A DNA stretch of 64,000 nucleotides, from the NCBI GenBank assembly GCA_016720395.1, contig JADKKR010000002.1:310001-374000 (forward strand). Direction: 5' to 3'. Each line of letters begins with the position of its first letter. Position 1 is the stretch's first letter. Position numbers and translations under genes: made by a program. The stretch is from Geobacteraceae bacterium (GTDB taxonomy: Bacteria > Desulfobacterota > Desulfuromonadia > Geobacterales > Pseudopelobacteraceae). The notes below the pieces were generated by a model that was not told where the DNA came from, made no database searches, and worked only from the letters and a program-made list of their open reading frames with translations. Shown here in pieces: positions 9,608 through 16,206 of the stretch.

Positions 9608-9727
9608 AACACAGAGCAACAGAGCAACGGAGAAAAAACAGAAACACGGAAAATCCATGACGGCCTTTCCGTTTAAGTCCTGCCGGTATGCTGTTTTGAT
9701 CTCTCTGTTGCTCTGTTGCTCTGTGTT
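9608..9727. repeat. Inverted-repeat element 1 (long stem, between convergent genes)
   Basis: Left arm 9608-9633 and right arm 9702-9727 match over 25 of 26 bases when one is inverted, around a 68-base centre. The left arm is three tandem 8-9 base units (AACACAGAG, CAACAGAG, CAACGGAG) followed by AAAA. It sits between the 3' ends of glgP (+) and the ABC-F gene (-), so it may also act as a bidirectional terminator. Confidence 0.85.
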
Positions 9728-9753
9728 ATTTCAGTTCCCGTGACCTCTCCGGC

Positions 9754-11700
9754 TTACCCCGAAAGGCTTTCCCACTCCTCATACAGCTTTTCCAACTGTT
9801 CATTAAGAAGAGCATGCCGCTCGCCGGCGGCAGCGCCCCGCTCCAGGTCATCGAAAAAACCGGGCTGACCCATCTCAGCTTCCAGGCGTGCAACCTCTGA
9901 TTCGGTCCGGGCGATCTCCTTCTCGATCTCCCCCATTCGCTTCTGGCGCTTCTCATCCTCCCGCTTGCGCTGTTTTTCCTCCTCGCGGCCGCGCTTGCGG
10001 TCTTCTTTTTCCATAACAGGCAGAGGCGCAGGGGCAGTCGGGCCGGCTGATGCCGACGTTCCGGCAGCTACAGCAACGGACTTTTCACTGCCGCTCCCCG
10101 ACAATTCTTTCTTGGACAGGTAATATTCGTAATCTCCGTAATAGCTCTCGACCCTGCCCCCCTCGACCTCGACGATGCGTGTGGCCAGGCCATTGACGAA
10201 ATAGCGGTCGTGTGAGACGAATACCAGCGTGCCGTCGAAGTCCCGCAGGGCGTCCAGCAGCACTTCTTTGCTGAACAGGTCCAGGTGGTTGGTCGGCTCA
10301 TCCATCAGCAGCAGATTGGAGGGGCGCAGCAGCATCTTGGCCAGGGCCAGGCGGTTGCGCTCGCCGCCGGAGAGTACGCCGACCTTCTTGTGGATATCGT
10401 CGCCGGTGAACAGGAAGGCCCCCAGGATGTCGCGCAGCTTCGGCACCATCTCGTAGGGCGCATCGGCATAGAGTTCGTCCCAGGCGCTGTGGCTGAAATC
10501 CAGTACATCGGCCTGGTCCTGGGCAAAGTAGTCCATGATCAGATTGTGGCCGAGGACCCGTTCGCCCCCCTGGAACTCCGCCCCGGCCAGCACCGACATG
10601 AGCGTGGACTTGCCGGCGCCGTTGTGCCCCACCAGGGCCACCCGCTCACCCTTCTCCACCGTCAGGTCGATACGGTTCAAGACCGTGTGACTGCCGTAAG
10701 ACTTGGTCAGCCCTTTCAGCTCCATGACGATCTTGCCGCTCTTGGGGGCATCGGGGAAATGAAAACGGATCCGCTTGCGTTCGGGAGGGATAACGATGCG
10801 CTCGACCTTTTCCAGCTGCTTGATGCGCGACTGAACCAGGGAGGCCTTGTTGGCCTGGTAGCGGAAACGGCGGATGAAATCCTCCGTCTTCGCCACATCT
10901 TCGTCCTGAATGCGCTTGGCCTCGCGCAGGGCCGAGACCCGCTCTTCACGCTGGACCAGATAGCGTGAATAGCTGCAGTGGTAATCGGCGATGGTATGAT
11001 TCCAGACCTCGGCGATGCGGCTGCAGACCTGGTCCATGAAGAAACGGTCGTGGGAGACCAGGATCACGGAACCGGGGTAGGAGCAGAGGTACTCCTCCAG
11101 CCAGTTACGAGCCTCGATATCCAGATGGTTGGTCGGCTCGTCCAGGAGCAGCACGTCCGGCCGCTGCAGCAGCAGACGCGCCAGGGCAATGCGCATCTGC
11201 CAGCCTCCGGAGAACTCACCGCAGTCCCGGTACCAGTCATCCTGTGCGAATCCCAGCCCCTTGAGCACCGTACCGATCTCGGCTTCCATCGTGTATCCGC
11301 CGCGGTGGCGGAACTGCTCCTGCAGTTCACCGTAGCGCTCAAGCATCTGGTCATGTTCGGGTGCATCGTGCGGAAGAAGTTCCAGTTGCTGACCCAGAGC
11401 ATGCAGCTCCTCCTCCATGGCCAGCAGCTCGCCGAAGGCGGAGCGTGCCTCATGGAACAGCAGGCAGCCGGAGGTTACAATACCGTCCTGCGGCAGGTAG
11501 GCAGCCCGGGCACCACGGGCGAACTGGATCTCGCCCGAGGACGGCTCGGCCAGTCCGGCGATGATCTTCATCAGGGTCGATTTACCGGCCCCGTTCTCGC
11601 CAACCAGTGCGACCCGCTCACCCTTTTTCAGGTGCCACGAGATCCCTGCGAAGAGCGGATTGCCGGCGAAGTCTTTGGAGAGTTCTTTGAGATGGAGCAT
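9754..11700 (-). CDS. ABC-F family ATPase (Uup/YheS-like)
   Basis: A 648-residue soluble protein with two ATP-binding cassettes and no membrane segments, the ABC-F type that acts on ribosomes rather than transporting. Cassette 1 has Walker A GENGAGKST at 34-42, an 'EFSGGWQMRIALARLL' signature and 'LLLDEPTNHLD'. Cassette 2 has GHNGAGKST near 356-364, 'LSGGERNRLALAKMLL' and 'LLMDEPTNHLD'. The linker between them is arginine/lysine rich. The last 100 residues are a charged coiled coil, as in Uup-like members. No clear ribosome site precedes ATG 11700. The exact subfamily (Uup, YheS/EttA-like) cannot be fixed by eye. Confidence 0.9.
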   Translation of the reverse strand: MLHLKELSKDFAGNPLFAGISWHLKKGERVALVGENGAGKSTLMKIIAGLAEPSSGEIQFARGARAAYLPQDGIVTSGCLLFHEARSAFGELLAMEEELHALGQQLELLPHDAPEHDQMLERYGELQEQFRHRGGYTMEAEIGTVLKGLGFAQDDWYRDCGEFSGGWQMRIALARLLLQRPDVLLLDEPTNHLDIEARNWLEEYLCSYPGSVILVSHDRFFMDQVCSRIAEVWNHTIADYHCSYSRYLVQREERVSALREAKRIQDEDVAKTEDFIRRFRYQANKASLVQSRIKQLEKVERIVIPPERKRIRFHFPDAPKSGKIVMELKGLTKSYGSHTVLNRIDLTVEKGERVALVGHNGAGKSTLMSVLAGAEFQGGERVLGHNLIMDYFAQDQADVLDFSHSAWDELYADAPYEMVPKLRDILGAFLFTGDDIHKKVGVLSGGERNRLALAKMLLRPSNLLLMDEPTNHLDLFSKEVLLDALRDFDGTLVFVSHDRYFVNGLATRIVEVEGGRVESYYGDYEYYLSKKELSGSGSEKSVAVAAGTSASAGPTAPAPLPVMEKEDRKRGREEEKQRKREDEKRQKRMGEIEKEIARTESEVARLEAEMGQPGFFDDLERGAAAGERHALLNEQLEKLYEEWESLSG

Positions 11701-11754
11701 GGGGGATGTTGTAGCACAACAGCGGTGTCATCGGCAAGCCGGGCAAAAAAAGTT

Positions 11755-11860
11755 TCACGCGGAGACGCGGAGTACGCGGAGAAAACCTGGATTAAAAGCA
11801 TATGCTTTTATAGTGTTGTCCAATAGTTATGTTTTTGAATTTCTCCGCGTCTCCGCGTGA
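11755..11860. repeat. Inverted-repeat element 2
   Basis: TCACGCGGAGACGCGGAG (11755-11772) is exactly inverted at 11843-11860, 18 of 18. The left arm carries a third unit, TACGCGGAG, then AAAACC. The centre holds a perfect 18-base palindrome built on AAAGCATATGCTTT (11793-11810). It lies between the ABC-F start and the macro-domain gene's stop. Confidence 0.85.
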
Positions 11861-11886
11861 GAACGGTTTTGCCTCGCCGTACACCG

Positions 11887-12414
11887 TCAGGGTGATGCAA
11901 TACCCAGCTTGGCGGCCGTTTCCAGGTAGACCTGCCGGGCCGGATCATTGAACGGGACGAAGACGATCCGCTCCAACTCGGGGTAGGACGCTTGAGCCGT
12001 CCGGGCCGCCGAAAGGGCAATCACAGCCGCCTGGCGCATGGGATAGCCATAGACGCCGGCGCTGACCGCCGGAAAAGCGATGCTTTTCAGCCCATGCCGG
12101 TGAGCCACCTTGAAACAGCCGCGGTAGGCCGATTCCAGCAGTGCCGGTTCCCCCTGCAGCCCGTCTTTCCAGACCGGCCCGACCGTGTGGATGACATAGC
12201 GGGCCGGCAGGTTATAGCCTTTCGTAATCTTGGCGTCACCGGTTTCACAGCCACCCAGCCCGGAGCACTCCTGCAGCAGCTTCGGCCCGGCGGCTCGATG
12301 AATGGCACCATCCACCCCGCCGCCACCCAGCAGGGTGTTGTTGGCGGCATTGACAATGGCGTCCACCGTCAGAGTTGTAATATCAGCCTGAATGATCTCG
12401 ATGCATGCCGGCAT
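11887..12414 (-). CDS. Macro-domain protein, probable O-acetyl-ADP-ribose deacetylase
   Basis: A 175-residue single-domain macro protein of the YmdB type. The ADP-ribose-binding core is plain: 'DAIVNAANNTLLGGGGVDGA' at 18-37 and the second loop 'SAGVYGYPMRQAA' near 120. Members hydrolyse O-acetyl-ADP-ribose or remove ADP-ribose from proteins. The length is typical for a stand-alone macrodomain. It is in line with the ABC-F gene but separated from it by repeat element 2, so co-transcription is doubtful. No ADP-ribosyltransferase gene is next to it. Confidence 0.9.
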   Translation of the reverse strand: MPACIEIIQADITTLTVDAIVNAANNTLLGGGGVDGAIHRAAGPKLLQECSGLGGCETGDAKITKGYNLPARYVIHTVGPVWKDGLQGEPALLESAYRGCFKVAHRHGLKSIAFPAVSAGVYGYPMRQAAVIALSAARTAQASYPELERIVFVPFNDPARQVYLETAAKLGIASP

Positions 12415-12486
12415 ACTTCCTCCGCTGTAACAAGTAGTTGCATCAGAATTCCCTGGTGCTGTACTGAAGCCGTTCCACCTGCTCCA

Positions 12487-12526
12487 CTGCAGGTCCTGAC
12501 CGGGTAGATCTCCCGGTCCTCCGCAG
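12487..12526. other. Stem-loop upstream of the macro-domain gene
   Basis: GACCGGG (12498-12504) pairs perfectly with CCCGGTC (12512-12518), and CTGC (12487-12490) with GCAG (12523-12526). It is in the 293-base gap between the ferredoxin-like gene and the macro gene. Apart from this and the terminator at 12641 I see nothing in that gap. Confidence 0.4.
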
Positions 12527-12640
12527 GAAAAACTTCAGGGGCTTCTGCTCGATGCGCCTCAGGACGGTAATGAACGCTGCCGGGAGTGAAACAGAAGATG
12601 TTTCTCTGATAGCAGGTTTCTGTGATTTTGCAACGAAAAG

Positions 12641-12681
12641 AAAAGGCCCCCTGTCGCGGCGTGATCGACAGGGGGCCTTTT
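12641..12681 (-). terminator. Strong intrinsic terminator after the ferredoxin-like gene
   Basis: AAAAGGCCCCCTGTCG pairs with CGACAGGGGGCCTTTT, flanked by A-rich and T-rich runs so it can work on both strands. It follows the minus-strand gene ending at 12708. Confidence 0.9.
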
Positions 12682-12707
12682 CTTGCACAACTGGATTATC
12701 AGACAGC

Positions 12708-13445
12708 TCAGCCTTTGATGGTCCCCTGGATGCCGATGGTCACCTCGTGATAGGGAATCTGCTTGCCGCTGGCAGCCAGCGCCTGGCGGGCGGCCACGGC
12801 AATACCGCCGCAGCAGGGCACCTCCATCTTCAGGACCGTAATGCTCTTTACATCAGACTTGCTGAAGAGTTCGGTCAGTTTCTGGGTGTAGAAGTTATTG
12901 TCATCCAGCTTGGGACACCCCATGACAACAGCTTTCCCTTTAAGGAAGTCTTCGTGGTAGCCGGCATAGGCCACCGGCACGCAGTCGGCGGTGATCAGCA
13001 GGTCGGCACCTTGAAAGTAAGGCGCCGTGGTGGATACCAGATGCAGTTGCACCGGCCACTGGCCAAGTTGGCTCTGTTGGCTACCCGCTGGCACAGCAGC
13101 TTCTTCCTGTGGGCGGGCAAAGCTCATGGCCCGTGAGCCGGGGCAGCCGCCACCGGAGTGCTGAGCGGTTGCGGTTTGCGGGGCATGGGTCGGCGCAGGT
13201 TTGCCTTGGGCCGCCAGGTGTTTTTCCACCGCCGCTTCGTCAAATTCATCGGCTTCACGCTCCTCGACGCTGATTGCATCCATGGGGCATTCGCCCAGAC
13301 AGGCTCCAAGCCCGTCACACAGGTTTTCGGCTGCAAGTACCGCCTTGCCATTGATGATGGTGATGGCCCCTTCGGCGCAGGATGGTACGCAATCCCCGCA
13401 GCCGTTACATTTATCCGGATCGATCCGTACGATTTTTCTCAGCAT
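12708..13445 (-). CDS. Ferredoxin-domain protein with C-terminal cysteine domain
   Basis: A 245-residue protein. The N-terminus is a two-cluster ferredoxin fold: cluster 1 has the full set C13, C16, C19, C23. Cluster 2 has C43, C49 and C53 but leucine where the second cysteine is expected ('CDGLGACLGECP'), so it may be a 3Fe-4S or open-site cluster. A low-complexity linker (residues 75-120) leads to a C-terminal domain with 'LLITADCVPVAYAG' and 'MEVPCCGG'. An AAGGAG site precedes the ATG. The family is common in anaerobes but I know of no assigned reaction; electron transfer is inferred. It lies 60 bases downstream of the YgbA-like gene on the same strand. Confidence 0.8.
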   Translation of the reverse strand: MLRKIVRIDPDKCNGCGDCVPSCAEGAITIINGKAVLAAENLCDGLGACLGECPMDAISVEEREADEFDEAAVEKHLAAQGKPAPTHAPQTATAQHSGGGCPGSRAMSFARPQEEAAVPAGSQQSQLGQWPVQLHLVSTTAPYFQGADLLITADCVPVAYAGYHEDFLKGKAVVMGCPKLDDNNFYTQKLTELFSKSDVKSITVLKMEVPCCGGIAVAARQALAASGKQIPYHEVTIGIQGTIKG

Positions 13446-13505
13446 GGTGTTACTCCTTTGTGTTTTCAGCCAGATTATTGATTGTATTACCGTCAGTTGC
13501 GTCAG

Positions 13506-13892
13506 TTAAAAAAAGTAATGCCAGATGTAATCCAGGCGGCCGCGCATCATCAATCTCCTTCCGGCGTATCCCATGATCTCCCGCACCTTTTCCCGGCGCG
13601 GACGGTCATAACAATGTATCCGGCAGTGTTTGCAGGTCGGTTTCTCGGCTTCCAGAGGACATTTCAGCCGCTTGGTGACGGCATACTGCAGAAAGGATGC
13701 ACATTCCGGGCAGAGCTTGCGCGTCCCCAGGTCTTCGGGAAGAACTACCGCTGAGCGTTCAGCACGGCCGTGTTTCCCGACGCAGTAGACCTCGACGAAT
13801 TTGCCGATCAGCTTGATATCCTTTTTCTGGTTCCTGGTAGCCACGATCATGTGTCCGATAATCTCCCATATATCCTTCATGATACATGACAC
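13506..13892 (-). CDS. Nitrous-oxide-stimulated promoter family protein (YgbA-like)
   Basis: A 124-128 residue cysteine-rich protein. The pattern 'LCPECASFLQYA', 'KCPLEAEKPTCKHCRIHCY' and 'YAGRRLMMRGR' matches E. coli YgbA (Pfam YgbA_NO), a nitrosative-stress protein of unknown mechanism. Seven cysteines in the second half suggest metal or cluster binding. Start is either GTG 13892 or ATG 13880; neither has a good ribosome site. A short palindrome TGAC-N4-GTCA at 13887-13898 overlaps the start and might be a regulator site. It diverges from mobB, with 88 bases between starts. Confidence 0.75.
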   Translation of the reverse strand: MSCIMKDIWEIIGHMIVATRNQKKDIKLIGKFVEVYCVGKHGRAERSAVVLPEDLGTRKLCPECASFLQYAVTKRLKCPLEAEKPTCKHCRIHCYDRPRREKVREIMGYAGRRLMMRGRLDYIWHYFF

Positions 13893-13980
13893 AGGTCAAT
13901 TTTTTCAGCTTTTCCTTTGCGCGCTCAAGCGGATTGTTATACATTCTGACAAACATATATTTGTGTTGCATGAGGTAGAT

Positions 13981-14496
13981 ATGATTGCCAGAGCGGTTTC
14001 ATTCGTCGCAAAATCAGGGACCGGCAAGACCACCCTGTTGGAAAAGGTCATCGCTGAACTCAAGGGGCGGGGCTACCGTGTGGGAGTCATCAAGCACGAT
14101 GCCCATCGTTTCGATATCGACCACCCGGGTAAGGACAGTCACCGCCTGACCGCCGCAGGAGCTGACACCATGCTGATCTCGTCGCCGGAGAAACTGGCCC
14201 TGGTCAGAAAACATGCCGAAGCGCCCTCCATCGAAGAACTGATCGCCACCTATTTCAGCGATGTGGACCTGATCCTGACCGAAGGCTTCAAGAAGGGCGG
14301 CCTGCCCAAGATCGAGGTGCACCGCAAGGAACGGAGCCTGACCCTGCTCTGCCGCGGTGCAGAACATGACCCGACCCTGCTGGCGGTGGCCAGTGATGAA
14401 GCGCTGGAACTGGACGTTCCGGTCCTGGATCTCAACAACCCGGTGCAGGTGGCTGATTTTGTGGAAGAACGGATCATAAAGAATACGCACCGATAA
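13981..14496 (+). CDS. mobB: Molybdopterin-guanine dinucleotide biosynthesis adaptor MobB
   Basis: MobB is a small GTP-binding protein that assists MobA in attaching GMP to molybdopterin. The start at ATG 13981 is chosen because GAGGT lies 5 bases upstream and gives the normal opening 'MIARAVSFVAKSGTGKTTLL', with the P-loop near residues 10-18; longer in-frame starts run into the divergent gene. Family motifs follow: 'VGVIKHDAHRFDIDHPGKDS' and 'LILTEGFKKGGLPKIEV'. The product is 171 residues, typical. With moaA and a MOSC protein downstream it forms a molybdenum-cofactor cluster interrupted by repeat element 3. Confidence 0.9.
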   Translation: MIARAVSFVAKSGTGKTTLLEKVIAELKGRGYRVGVIKHDAHRFDIDHPGKDSHRLTAAGADTMLISSPEKLALVRKHAEAPSIEELIATYFSDVDLILTEGFKKGGLPKIEVHRKERSLTLLCRGAEHDPTLLAVASDEALELDVPVLDLNNPVQVADFVEERIIKNTHR

Positions 14497-14524
14497 CCAA
14501 TCTAAAACAATGAACAAAACCAGT

Positions 14525-14626
14525 TTCTCACAGAGCTCACACCAGAAGTAGGCGCTTCTAAGCGAAGCTCACGGAGAAAACCAAACGATAATGATTTTTC
14601 GTAATCCTCTGTGAGCTCTGTGAGCT
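14525..14626. repeat. Inverted-repeat element 3
   Basis: CTCACAGAGCTCAC (14527-14540) is exactly inverted at 14611-14624. The left side continues with a small hairpin (AGAAGTAGGCGCTTCT) and a third unit GCTCACGGAG followed by AAAACC. It lies between mobB and moaA. Confidence 0.75.
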
Positions 14627-14671
14627 TGAGCGAACAAAGTGAGCGGGTGAAAGCACGATTATGGGATTTTC

Positions 14672-15652
14672 ATGCAACTGACTGATTCCCTCGGGAGAAA
14701 CATAAACTATCTGCGGCTTTCAGTGACCGACCGCTGCAACATGCGCTGCTTCTACTGCATGCCCAAGGAGGGCATCGTAAAGAAAGGGCATGAGGCGGTG
14801 CTCACCTACGAGGAACTGCTGTTGATCGCCGAAACAGCTGTTGAACTGGGCATTGAGAAGATCCGTATCACCGGCGGAGAGCCCTTGGTGAGGGCCGACA
14901 TCATTGGGTTCCTTGGAAAACTGGCATCCATCCCAGGCCTGCGCCACCTGGCCCTGACCACCAACGGCCTGCTGCTGGCAGAGATGGCCGCCGATCTGTA
15001 CCGTGTCGGGGTACAGCGTCTGAATGTCAGCCTCGACTCCCTCAATCCGCAGACCTTCAGCGAGATCACCCGGGGCGGTGACCTGGTCAGAGTTCTGGCC
15101 GGTCTGGAGGCTTCAGAGCAGGCCGGGTTTCCGCCCCCCAAGATCAATTGCGTCATCATGCGCGGTGTCAATGATTCCGAAATACTCGACTTTGCCGACA
15201 GGACCCTGTCGCACGGCAACTCGATACGTTTCATTGAGTATATGCCGGCGGTCAAGGAGGATGGCTGGCAGCGCTACTGCATATCGGGCGAAGAGATCCT
15301 GCAGCGGATTGCCGGACGTTACACCATGGAGCAGGTGGACAAGGGACCCTACGCCGGCCCGTCACGTGACTTCCGTATTCCCGGCGCCAAGGGCAGCATC
15401 GGCATCATCACCGCCGTATCCGGACACTTCTGCAGCGAATGCAACCGCATCAGGGTCACCTCCACCGGACAGGCTAAGGGGTGCCTCTTTAGCGACGCCA
15501 AGACAGACCTGATCCCCTGGCTGCGCCCGCCGGACCGGGAGGGACTGGCCGAGGTGCTGAGACGAATCGTTTCCACCAAGCCGGAGCGGCACGAGATATC
15601 GCAGGATGGCTACACTCACAAGAATTTCACCATGTCGCAGGTAGGAGGATAG
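14672..15652 (+). CDS. moaA: GTP 3',8-cyclase MoaA
   Basis: A radical-SAM enzyme that converts GTP to 3',8-cyclo-7,8-dihydro-GTP, the first step of molybdopterin synthesis. The SAM-cluster motif is C22-x3-C26-x2-C29 ('TDRCNMRCFYC'). The second cluster is seen in 'HFCSECNRIRVTSTGQAKGC'. 'ITGGEPLVR' is the SAM-contact motif. The protein is 326 residues and ends in Gly-Gly, the functional MoaA C-terminal tail. The ribosome site is weak (GGGA). A MOSC gene follows four bases after the stop. Confidence 0.96.
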   Translation: MQLTDSLGRNINYLRLSVTDRCNMRCFYCMPKEGIVKKGHEAVLTYEELLLIAETAVELGIEKIRITGGEPLVRADIIGFLGKLASIPGLRHLALTTNGLLLAEMAADLYRVGVQRLNVSLDSLNPQTFSEITRGGDLVRVLAGLEASEQAGFPPPKINCVIMRGVNDSEILDFADRTLSHGNSIRFIEYMPAVKEDGWQRYCISGEEILQRIAGRYTMEQVDKGPYAGPSRDFRIPGAKGSIGIITAVSGHFCSECNRIRVTSTGQAKGCLFSDAKTDLIPWLRPPDREGLAEVLRRIVSTKPERHEISQDGYTHKNFTMSQVGG

Positions 15653-15656
15653 AAGT

Positions 15657-16085
15657 ATGGCTACGGTAGTGGCGGTCTGTATCAGCGAAAAAAAGGGGGA
15701 GCGCAAGAAACCGATGGAATCGGTGGAATTGCGGGAGAACCACGGCATTGTCGGGGATGCCCACGCCGGAGACTGGCACCGCCAGGTCAGCCTGCTGGCC
15801 CAGGAAAGCATCGACAAGATGCGGGGGCTGGGACTGGATGTGACCGCCGGCGACTTCGCCGAGAACATTACCACCAGCGGCATCGATCTGGTTTCGCTGC
15901 CGATCGGGAGCCGCCTGCAGATCGGCGAGACCCTGCTGGAGGTAACCCAGATCGGCAAGGAGTGCCACACCCGCTGCGCCATCTTCTACCAGGCCGGCGA
16001 CTGTGTCATGCCCAAGGAGGGAATTTTCGTCAAGGTCATCACTGGCGGGGTGATTATACCGGGGGATGAGATTCAAAACATCTGA
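15657..16085 (+). CDS. MOSC-domain protein
   Basis: A 142-residue stand-alone MOSC (Moco sulfurase C-terminal) domain. Seen are 'GIVGDAHAGDWHRQVSLLAQ', 'PGDFAENIT'-like 'AGDFAENITTSGIDL', and 'GKECHTRCAIFYQ', whose first cysteine matches the conserved MOSC cysteine. TAGGAGG inside the end of moaA gives a strong ribosome site. Position right after moaA points to a role in molybdenum cofactor handling, such as sulfur transfer, but the exact reaction is unknown. Confidence 0.9.
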   Translation: MATVVAVCISEKKGERKKPMESVELRENHGIVGDAHAGDWHRQVSLLAQESIDKMRGLGLDVTAGDFAENITTSGIDLVSLPIGSRLQIGETLLEVTQIGKECHTRCAIFYQAGDCVMPKEGIFVKVITGGVIIPGDEIQNI

Positions 16086-16206
16086 TTTATCATCCGTTAT
16101 CCAAAATGCGTATTATGTCGCAACTCCAGTTTTTTTCTTTGCCACACCCTCCCGATTACAGGTAATATGTCCACGTTTATCCGACCTCCCAAGGAACCCA
16201 GATACC

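Noticed and set aside
10285..10968. 227-codon open frame on the plus strand
   Set aside because: Antisense shadow inside the ABC-F gene.
12443..12688. 81-codon open frame on the minus strand
   Set aside because: It runs through the strong terminator at 12641-12681 and shows no protein features.
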